A stretch of 11,921 nucleotides of DNA from Saccoglossus kowalevskii. Its lineage: Eukaryota > Hemichordata > Enteropneusta > Harrimaniidae. Numbering within the stretch: the stretch's first letter is position 1; the number at the start of each line of letters is the position of its first letter. The stretch is taken from assembly GCF_000003605.2 (NCBI RefSeq), contig NW_003146773.1, positions 83,730 through 95,650 on the forward strand, read 5' to 3'. Positions 1 to 11,100 of this stretch are shown piece by piece. The notes below the pieces were generated by a model, which saw only the letters and a program-made list of their open reading frames with translations, was not told where the DNA came from and made no database searches. The position numbers were made by a program, and so were the translations under genes.

Positions 1-215
1 TGACCAGTCTATATCTGACACCAGTTTATGTTTTATGATTGGTCCATATCTTACTGACTGGGTCATGTCATATGACCTGTCCATATCTAGCAAATGGTTC
101 ATGTCTTATGACAATTCCATGTCTTATTGGCTGGTCCATCTTATGACCACTTTGCATCTTAATTGTCAGCTTATATCTTAACTATTAAGTCCTGCTTATT
201 AAGAGTCATGGTTAT
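1..215. repeat. Degenerate minisatellite of about 20 bp, in the intron after exon p
   Basis: About eight to ten diverged copies of a unit close to tggtccatatcttatgac follow each other, for example near 41, 61, 80, 98, 117 and 137. Copies vary from 16 to 22 bp. The array is cut by the left window edge, so its full length is unknown. The remaining 76 bp up to exon p (216-291) are plain AT-rich intron with the donor. Confidence 0.7.
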
Positions 216-291
216 ATATACAATTAAAATGCTTTACTGTTATTCACTGTGATGTTAAATGAAAAGAAACCCAAAGCATCACTATACCTAC

Positions 292-472
292 CATTGTAGT
301 TGCCTTCCTCTATGGCATAGTACACCTCACCATTGGTGCCATCATCAAAGTCCACAGCTGTCACTGTTATTATTGACGTATCTATTTGCTCATTTTCTAA
401 AATCCTTCGAGAGTATTGCTGTTTTGTAAACATAGGTGCTTCATCATTGATATCCTCAATGGATATGATCAC
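292..472 (-). CDS. CDH23: Exon p: EC26-EC27-like linker and first half of EC27-like repeat
   Basis: A 181-nt exon, fragment residues 902-961 plus one base, with acceptor CAG and donor GTAGGTATAG. It contains VIISIEDINDEAPMF, then TKQQYSRRILENEQ and AVDFDDGTNGEVYYAIEEGN with a full calcium motif. Phase 1 at the donor means the gene continues left of the window. Frame stays open past the donor for about 20 codons, but the consensus donor and the recurring phase-1 boundary after this motif favour ending here. Confidence 0.87.
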
Positions 473-2131
473 CTGTAACCATGACAACGAAATAGATGTT
501 ATATTCTCAGAGCAAAACATTAAGATATTTATAAATGTTTTGTAAAATTTTGCTCAAGAAAATGTTGACCCTATGTGAGTGTATCACAGACTCAATAGAA
601 AGCCAAAGCTTTTGTAAAATCTTGGTTAAGGTCTGCAGGTGCTCATGTTTGACTTGGCTCCAAAAAAGGGCTTTTAAATTATCATTTGAATAAGAGATGG
701 GTGCACTGTACAAATAGTCAATGGTACTCACAGTTGCTAAGTCATACAGAGTAACGTTAGACTGGATGCCATCAGCGACGTTGCGAGCTTCAATCTCTAA
801 CTCATACATGGCTCGACTTTCTCTGTTTAGTTGTTTATTAATTAATACCACACCAGTGTTTTCATTCAGATAAAAATCGTTGTCAGGATTACCATTAATG
901 ATGTGATAAAAGATTTTACTGTGTTCCATTACAGAGTCAGAGTCAGTTGCTACAACTTGTCCAACGAGGGAGCCTGGTAAAAAAAAATATCATGGTTAAG
1001 TACAAGTACACAATGACAAACACTGACAATAATGGTGTGCATTTCATTTTATAAAATCCAATCTGAAGAATGCCTCTTTCATTTGCATATTAATCATACA
1101 AAGCTTTAAATGGAGTGACCTTTGACATATGTTAATTAGGTTTATCAATGAAAATAATGATCTAAAGCAAACCACCTATTCAGTATTTCCTTTTCAATGG
1201 AAAAGCTTAAAGTTGATAATCATTATGCAAATTAGGTTAATTTATATGCACAAATGTCAGCTAAAAAAATAATTAGGTCTGCACATAATCCCAGACATCT
1301 ATGTACCATGTTTCATTGAAATCAGATGATTGGTTCTTGAAATATCAGTGGAACAGATAAGCATGCATGTACACACACACAGACAGGGTAACCACAAAGT
1401 CTCCTATAGTGTGCCCCATACACACAAGATACAAATGATATCAATCTCTCTACTTAATTGTCAATTTTAATACTGAACCCCACCATGCACAGAAACAGCA
1501 AAATGAAAAAGCCAAGCCATGCATAGCACAGTTCCCGTCACCAAATTTAAGACGTATTGTTTTGTTTATAGTAATATACTATGAATGTAAACATGTCAGA
1601 GGTAAGAATCCAGGGGGTAATGCTTAATTATAAAAAAATTTTAACATTAAAATTATTGACATTCAGTTATCTTGTATCTGATCATAAAACGAGTACTTGT
1701 TCATATTCAGATATACCCGGTATTGCTCTGGAACAGCATTAATTATAACAAAATAACCACCAGTCAGCCATTTTGAATACATCTGTATATCTATGACATG
1801 ATGTATTATAGTGAATATATAAAATTTGAACATAATCAGTCAAAGCATGTCACAGATATGGCTCTAGAACTGCATTCATTAAAACAAAATGGCCACCTGT
1901 GCGATCTGAAAAACAAAATGATGTACATCAAGGTTACATAACGTCCAAATTATGTACCAAGTTTGAACAAAATTCGTCTATAAATAACAAAATATAGCCA
2001 CCATTCGGCCATCTTGAATCAGATTGTGAAACAAATTGATGTGCATATGTATAATATTATGTACGATGTATTTGTGAAGTTTGAATGTAATCGGCATGTC
2101 TAAGATATAGGTCCTGACACATGCACAGACA

Positions 2132-2168
<37 letters not shown>

Positions 2169-5100
2169 CAAACTGCATCCAAACGGCAACTAATAACTAA
2201 ATCAGTTTCCATGATGTCTTAATTATTTTGTGTTCCTCCATCCCCTCATTTCTAGCAAATAAAATGAGACACTATCATGGCAGATCAACAAATTATTTTT
2301 TAATTGCCTTCATTTTTCAAACCTGAAACACACAGAACCAAAGATGAAATCTTACCAACTGACTCATTTTCTTTGACTGAAAACTGATATAATGTGATCG
2401 CAAATAGTGGTGCTTGGTCATTGGTGTCTAGCACTCTAATATATAACTGAGTTGTTCCTACATTCCCATCCTCATCACTGGCTTCAATAGTTAGCAGGTA
2501 TTCTGGTCGACTTTCATGATCCAAAGAGCTGACAGTGGTCAGTGCCCCGGTTTGTTCTGAGAATAAAGTCAATACCATTTATGTGTTCAGATGGATTTCT
2601 AGCAGACTCTATAATCACAGTATATAGCATTTATAACAATTTAGTGTACTAATTATGAAAAATTTATATTTTGAAAATCAATTTTCTAACTTGCTGCTAA
2701 AAAAAGAGAGTTGAAGATTTTTTTCTTCTTCTACCAACTTAATGAGGTCTCTTTTACATATCAATCAGTATAATAAAAACATTTTTTCAAAATATCAAAA
2801 CCATAATAAATTTTGACTTCATTTATCAGAGATCTAAGGGAGAGTTAGAATACCAGTTTAGATTCCAGAAATAAACCATTATAGAGTAGGGAGGGGGGTT
2901 GCTGTTCTTGAAGCTGATTATGTTTTCATGATTCCAAGACCATAATCTTATCACAAAGATATGAGGATAGTTTTAAAAATAAGGTTTATACCACCTTACC
3001 TGACACTGTGAACTCACTGTACAAGTCTGCATCTAATAAAGTATAAGTAATAACAGGATCTTGATCCAAATCCACTGCACTGAATTGATATACCTTGTAA
3101 AAACAAATGTATATGAAATGATGAATGTGGAGTAAGAGTTGCACTTTAAAAGAGAAAAGTTGGAAAAATAACTAAACGTCCGTCAAACGTCAAACACAAA
3201 CATTGCAATACAGTGATACGTCAATTCTAGACTCCACAGAGTACCCACTCGGCAACAAGGAACGTCAAACACAAACATTGCAATACAGTGATACGTCAAT
3301 TCTAGACTCCACAGAGTGCCCACTCGGCAACAAGAAACGTCAAACACAAACATTGCAATACAGTGATACGTCAATTCTAGACTCCACAGAGTACCCACTC
3401 GGCAACAAGGAACGTCAAACACAAACATTGCAATACAGTGATACGTCAATTCTAGACTCCACAGAGTGCCCACTCGGCAACAAGAAACGTCAAACACAAA
3501 CATTGCAATACAGTGATACGGCAAGTAAAGACTCCAATGATCCCCACCTAATGAGCCAGGGACTTCAGGGGCTGCCACTGCACACCACAGATTAGAAAAA
3601 TGTCATTGCAATACAGTGATAGGTTAAGTAAGACAATGATTTTGACCTGATGAGACGGGGACTCTAGGGACCCCTGCACACCACAGATAGGAAAGTGTCA
3701 ATGCATTACATACCAGTGTGCCACCAAAGTCATCTTCACTTAGTGTAACATTGTACATTGCATATGCAAAGTATGGACTATTATCATTGACATCAAGTAC
3801 GGTAATTAATACAGGTACAGTCACTTCATGATGCTCTACACCTTGGTCTTGAATCTGAAAAACAAATATAACATCAATTGAGATATCAATGAAACCAATT
3901 CACCGGTCTGTCCAGGTCTGTAAATTCACTTGTTTACCTTTTTGAATATCAGTTGACTATGGAAACATGGAAACAAAATACATAGAAATCTCACCTTAAC
4001 GACCATAGATACCATTTCCTTATTACCAAGGGATTCTCTGTCCAGTGAATTTATTGTGAAAATCTGACCATCAGAAGAATTTATGTCAAATAAATCATCT
4101 GAAAAAAAATAATAAAATATCAAGTAGTTTAATATCTCTACCTCCTATACCCACTAAACCCATTTCACCCTAGGTGCCATTCTACACTCAATTCGCCATC
4201 TGATATCATGTCTATTTTAAGTCAATCTGTCACTTATACCCACTAAACCCACTCCACACTGAACTTGCCATCTGATACCATGTCCAGATTATGCCACTAT
4301 ACCCACTGTACCACTTATACCCACTAAACCCATTTCACCCTAGGTGCCATTTTACACTCAATTCGCCATCTGATATTATGTTTATTTTAAGTCAATCTGT
4401 AACTTATATCCTCTAAACCCACTCCACACTAAACTCGGATCTGATACCATGTCTAGATTATGCCACTATACCACTTATACCCACTGAACCCATTACACCC
4501 TTTGATGCTATTCTACACCCAATTCACCATCTGATATAATTTCTAGATTATGTCAATCTGTCACTTATACCCACTAAACCCATTTCACCCTTTGATGCCA
4601 TTATACACCCAATTCACCATCTGATATAATTTCTAGATTATGTCAATCTGTCACTTATACCCACTAAACTCGGCATCTGATACCATGTCTAGATTATGCC
4701 ACTATACCACTTATACCCACTAAACCCATTTCACCCTTTGATGTTATTCTACACTCAACTCGCCTTCTGATATAATTTCTAGATTATGTCAATCTGTCAC
4801 TTATACCCACTAAACCCATTTCACCCTTTGATGCCATTCTACACCCAATTCACCATCTGATATATTTCTAGATTATGTCAATCTGTCACTTATACCCACT
4901 AAACCCATTTCACCCTTTGATGCCATTCTACACCCAATTCACCATCTGATATATTTCTAGATTATGTCAATCTGTCACTTATAATTATACCCACTAAACC
5001 CATTTCACCCTTTGATGCTATTCTACACTCAACTCGCCTTCTGATATAATTTCTAGATTATGTCAATCTGTCACTTATACCCACTAAACCCATTTCACCT

Positions 5101-8100
5101 TTTCGTGCCATTCTACACCCAAACTCACTATCTGATATCATGTCTAGACTATGTAAAACTGTCACGCGTAACTTACCTTCTGATACTTCACTTATTATAT
5201 ACTGTAAAACTCCATTTGCACCTGAATCTGCATCATGTGCAACTACTGTACCAACAGCAGAGTAAACAGGTACATTCTCCAGAATTTCAAATCGATAATT
5301 TGCAGCCCCTGGAATGGGGACATTATCGTTTACATCAAGAACATCCACAATCACCTTAAGATAAATAAGAAGAAATGAAAACTTGTGAAGATTAACAGCA
5401 GTTAAAACAAGCAGTTTTAGGTAGTCATAAAGCCTTCCTATCACAAAACCAAAGCTATTGCATGCTCAGTGATTGAGATTTGTTGGTGTTTTTCTACAAC
5501 TTAATACTATCCAGTTAAAGCGATACAGCCATCATGGTTGTCGTGATGTGCAAGTTCAAATTTTGCGTAAACATGATACAGGTATTTGACACTCCAAGGC
5601 ACTAGCATGTGAATCAGTTGAAGTGAGAATCTTACCAGAACAGAGTTTTCTCTACGATCGCTAGACAAACCGGTGGGATTGTCTTTGGCAGTGACAGTCA
5701 ATGTGTATTCAGATTGAATTTCTCTGTCTAAGCTATGAACCAGTGATATTGCACCCTGTAATGTAACAAAATGTTATCAGTGTACATCAAATCTCTTAGT
5801 AAACTCACATCCTTAATAAGAATGTACTAACTATGTAATAAGCATTCATTTCACCAGTGTACATCACATCCCTTAGTAAACTCGCATCCTTAATAAAGAA
5901 TGCACTACCTATGTAATAAATAAGCATTTGAACTGTCAATTTCCCAGGAAATGAACACATTGTAGCATGTAAACTCCTAGAACACTTATGAGTTACCGGG
6001 GTAAGTTCCACATGGTATTTTTCCTATGCACTATTACATGCTTAATAGTTAAGCAGGTCTTATTATTTTTACTGTGCCCATGTTACATGCTTAACATAAT
6101 AAATATGTCTTGTTTTTTTGACTGTGCCCATGTTACATGCTTAATAGTTAAGCAGATCTTGTTATTTTTACTGTGCCCATGTTACATGCTTAACATAATA
6201 AATATGTCTTGTTATTCTGACTGTGCCCATGTTACATGCTTAATAGTTAAGCAGGTCTTGTTATTTGGACTGTGCCCATGTTACAGGCTTAAGATAATAA
6301 GCATGTCTTGTTATTTTGACTGTGCCCATGTTACATGCTTAATAGTTAAGCAGGTCTTGTTATTTGGACTGTGCCCATGTTACAGGCTTAAGATAATAAG
6401 CATGTCTTGTTATTCTGACTGCCCATGTTACATGCTTAACATTTATATAAGCATGTCTTGTTATTTTGACTGTGCCTACAGTGTACATGTATGTGCAACA
6501 AAACTAAAATCAACCAATATGTTGAAAATATAATCATTTAAAATCAACTTACTGTTATCTCATCAACTGTAAATTTCCCAGCACCTCCAGCCAACATATA
6601 GCGCACTTCACCATAACTACCACTATCAGCATCCGTTGCTATGACAACCAATATTTCAGTGCCAGCGATGGCATTTTCAACAACGGATGTTTCATACAAG
6701 GACTGTCTGAATATTGGATTGTTATCGTTGAGTTCCAGTATTTCTACAAACACCGGGATTTGGGAGTACCGAGGAGGGTTTCCGAAATCCCAGGCTTTAA
6801 CAGTAAAATTCAGCCACTGATAAATTTCTCTGTCCACTACTCCATTAACTGTGATCACACCTTAGGGGAAAAAACATAGCATGCCTATTACAACCTTGCT
6901 CATTATTATCTAGAATAGATGTGTGTTTTTATCACACAGTCAGATACCCACCAGTGTGAGGATATAAAGAACATAAAAGCTGGCACTCTTATCTGGTCAA
7001 GGGAATGAAAAAAGTACAGAGGCTGGCAGGATAAGGGTTCAGATAGTTGCATGGCTACCATTAGTTTGACATTAAAACTTCTCAACAGATTAGTTTGACA
7101 TTTGCCATATACCCGGTAGCTTTATCTGTTGATAACAAAGTATAGTCGCTCAAAGGTTTAAACATTACAGGCCTTAATTTTGTCATTCTTCACAACAATT
7201 ATTACAGCATTCCTGACAACGAGTTAATGATGTATTTACCTACGGCAGGGTCACTGATTTGCAACAAATCTGTTTTATTGTCAACAATCTCATAGCGAAC
7301 CATTCCTTGTAAACCTTTGTCTCTGTCCAAAGCAGTGAACGTTGTAACAACTGTATCAAGAGGACTTTGTTCAACAAGTTGTTCATGTATGTACTCAAGC
7401 CCTGGTGGTTGAAAGACTGGATCGTTGTCGTTCACGTCCAGTAGATGTATTGATACTTCAGCTGTAAATAAACTTAATGCATTTAATTACAATATACAGT
7501 ATTGTATTGTGGTAAAACATTATGACTCACATTAGCAATTCAGACTGCTACATGAACACATGCTCGACTATAATGGATGGTAGTAATGTACAATAACCAC
7601 CCTCACAAATAGTTCTCATATCAATTCTTAATTATATGAATATATACTATTCCCGTTGCAGAGCTACGTCACAGATGTTCCACGTTGCTAAGACGTGCAC
7701 CCCTGTACCATGTATTTCTATGGGCACTGCACAAGCTGCTGTGGAACACTGGTCGAAAAGCCAGTGAAAATACAGCTAAAGTCGATGAAAGGGACAAACT
7801 CAACTTTGAATAATACAGAGCAATCATATTTATATTTGTTGCACATGTACTGGTAATCCTGTTATGCTGTTCAGCAGAGTCTGACCAACTATCCCAAAGT
7901 ACAGTTTTCAGTGAATGCCCACCCCGAGAATAACTTCAGAAACTGGAACATAGTTGAACATACACTTTCAAATAACATTTCTGTGATTTCTGCCTATACT
8001 CAATGCATGAATTAGCAGCAACTTACCATATTTGCTTTATTAAAAGTGAATCTCTGATAAAAGCATACGTGACCAGCAAATATCGCTTTGGAGTAATTTT

Positions 8101-11100
8101 AAATAATTTATGAAAAAGAGGATGTTTTCAACTGTGTAATTCTCAAATTCTGCTCTAGTGATATTATCCACTGATACAAATACAGTTTAGTATAAATTTA
8201 CATTTGGTGAAATAAATGATAAATTAGATGTGAAAGATACAGATGAATTGAGAACTCACCATTGGGGTTGCTATGTCTACTGCCATTGTACTGAGATGAT
8301 AAATCAACAGCTGATATAGTGAGTTGAAATACGGATACATTCTCCCTGTCAAGAATGCCAGCTACCTGGACGGTACCTGAAAACTCATTGATCGAAAACC
8401 AATTCTCATACAAGTTGGAGTCTGCAACAATATTGTCTTCCTCATCAATGGCTGCTATGGAAACGATAGAATACTGCAAAAGACTGTCAAAATCTGGATC
8501 CACTGCTATCACCCAAGCAGCAGTTGTTCCAACTGGGCTGTTTTCACGGAGGTAAAAATTCTGAGACAGGACAGTAAAAGATGGTGGTGTATCATTGATG
8601 TCACCAACAATGATGGAGACGGTTCCGGTACCTGATTGAGAAGGATTCCCCCTATCGGTTGCTATGACAACCAGGGTATACTGATCTCTCTGCTCCCGGT
8701 CCAATGTCTCACCTGGAGCAACCTAAAATAATTAAGAAATAACCTGATATTAATAACAATTCACAAAAGTAATATTTCCCACCAATATATTGATGAAATA
8801 TTTTGCATTTTTTGAGTAATTTTATATTTTTAGACCTTATATTAGACCTAAGAATTTTTTTTTTTTTTGCCCAAAGGTTGTGATGAAAAAATTTCTGAAA
8901 AGTTAAGAGGAATTATTATTTTATTTTATAATATCTTGTTCAATTTTAGACAAAACGAACATAATATTTTATTAGCTACAGGTTTTGATCAAAATTGTTA
9001 AAAGAAAATGACAATTTTTTTTTAAAAGGGACAAAAGTTGTCTCTGGCGCTCCAAGTGTTAAATACCATCTATAAATAGAGTTACAAGGCAAGAAGGAGA
9101 TTGTAACACTAGCTATACTCACTTTAATGAGTCCAGTGTTTGGATTAATAGTAAACTTATCCTGACCACCACTCTCCACGCGGTAAGTAACCTCTTGATT
9201 AAGACCGATATCAGCATCAATGGCCAATACTTCCATTACCACATGACCTACAAAATAATTCACAAACGGGTGGTATATTTATTATTAGCGTGTATTTGCT
9301 CTAATTTCAATTTCAAATTCAAGGTTTTGTCTTACCAATCAACCCACAAGATAAATTTCATTTGCAAATACCTAGGGAGTCCATAGCACAAGGGGTCAGA
9401 CTCCCCTATTCTAATATTAAGACTCTCTAGTTTGACACTCTTTAATATGTAAGTTTCAGATTACGACATACTGTGGTAATTTGACTCAATAGCGAGCATC
9501 AAAATGTTTCCCAATAAGTTCAAAAAATATTCACCCTTTACAGGTATGCTGCAATTAATACTAGCCTAGGGGGTACAAAATAGTATCCACAAGTAACTTT
9601 ATCACAATGCAGTTGCAACTTAGGGGGTATGAAATTAACTTCGTTGCTTGGAAACTCTCCAAAAGTAATAACAAATAAGGGTGCTGGGGAAAATAAATTA
9701 ATGACATCACATAAACTCACCTCCTACAACATTTTCTGGTATAAATACCGTCATATTGCTTGGTGTAAATACAGGACTATTATCATTGACATCGACAATA
9801 TTCACTACAATCTCAGCACTGCTGTTCAATCCACCAATATCGATTGCTGTTACTAGAAATCTGTAAATATTTTCAGCTTCCCTGTCTAAGGAATTTGTCT
9901 CCTTGACATGTATAGTTGCTAAAATGGAAAAACAAACAAAATTCCTGAAATGCTACCAGGTTTTTTCCTGTGAATTTGAAAGTTAAAAAAACTTGTTGAA
10001 GTAATAAACTTTAACTCAAAATTGCTACCAGCGTAGAATTGAATCTTATGGGGCAATTCACAGAGTCAGGGAATTCAGGTACCTCATTTTTTTATTTTCA
10101 TTAAGGTACCTCATTCTTTTATTTGCTCTTTTTCAATTATCTGTTTGAATCTTTTGCAAAATACTATAATAAATTAGTTTTTATATTCTCTGCATTTCTA
10201 CACGTTAGCCACATCTATTCATAAACAAATGTAAATAATATGCAAATTAGTTTCAGTACCTGTGTGTTGATGAATATAAAAGTATTGTGATCCATTTCCA
10301 CTGATTGAATATGTAATCACAGAGTTATTACCGAAATCGGCATCCACAGCAAGTACAGCATCATCCTATGAATAAACAAATCAACATCTCAATCCTGTCT
10401 GATGGGGGAAAAAATCAACACACAATATTGCAGTGTTGGTGCTCCAGGTACATGTACCAAGGGGAAGGGAGTTCTTTATTTTGGTTCAGGATCCAATACC
10501 TTACATATTACATTTTTCTTTATTTTCCAGGCCTTCATTAACCTTTTCACCAGCAGACTTTCTCGCCCAAATGTTTCTGCACTTTTTTTCTTATATTCTC
10601 CAATATTTCTGGAAATGAACCCAAATTTTGGAGCCAACAGACAAAATTTGAGTCAATTTTCAGTTTTTACTCAAAAAATTTGGCTATTTTTGTCCCAATT
10701 TTTTGAAGGAAATTGCAGACTATAAATGGGACTATTTTGTGAATTTGTGATGAAAAGAGGGAACTGGTGGTGAAAAGGTTAAAGCATTTAGGAATACAAA
10801 TAATAATAATTAAAATATTCTGTTATTACAAACAAAAGTCTTCAATATTATTTAGATTTTATTCTCAACAAAAAATAAATCTGTTATCCATTGAATAATT
10901 TGTTTTCATTTGACACCCCTTCAAATATAATGGTTCATCCCTCTATAAACAAAGTACAAGTTATTATTATTATCTTACCATTGTAACAGTGTTATCTTCC
11001 TGTGAGTTCTCTTCAATGTGCCCGGAATACAGTGACTGTGTAAAGGTTGGAATCTGGTCATTCTCATCTAACAAGGTGACAATCAACTCAGTACCATCCT

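Larger units (their letters stand above)
974..2355 (-). other. Intron n/o (1382 bp), filled with diverged dispersed repeats
   Basis: This is the longest intron. It contains no exon candidate: the flanking exons join in phase and together make a normal repeat. About 1080-1385 carries an AT-rich stretch in which aattaggt recurs three times and which ends in an acacacacacagacag tract. About 1701-2166 carries a second repeat block ending in a CA microsatellite. The rest, including 1400-1700 and 2170-2355, is AT-rich sequence without visible structure. Confidence 0.75.

Noticed and set aside
1978-2178. Minus-strand open frame with a Cys-Val run
   Set aside because: Produced by the CA microsatellite; no conserved content.
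2300-2578. ATG at 2576-2578 (minus) as a translation start of a separate small gene
   Set aside because: The ATG is upstream of a good CAG acceptor, and the frame joins exon m exactly. The other in-frame ATG codons of the open frames are likewise internal or intronic.
3183-3595. Long open frames on both strands with a 25-residue repeating peptide
   Set aside because: The 75-bp unit is divisible by three, so any frame free of stops in one unit stays open. The frames lie in an intron between two in-phase cadherin exons.
4135-5165. Regularly spaced repeats as a possible CRISPR array
   Set aside because: Repeats are contiguous 89-bp tandem units without unique spacers, in an intron of an animal gene.
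5988-6533. Plus-strand open frame of 181 codons rich in Cys and Leu
   Set aside because: It is translation of the alternating 50-bp minisatellite, with no domain, and is inside intron h/i.
7462-8259. A missing exon in the long introns f/g and n/o
   Set aside because: The flanking exons join in phase and give repeats of normal length, and no splice-bounded open segment with cadherin motifs is present.
10402-10725. Two overlapping plus-strand open frames
   Set aside because: They overlap the MITE-like element and AT-rich intron and show no motif, no splice context and no transposase similarity.
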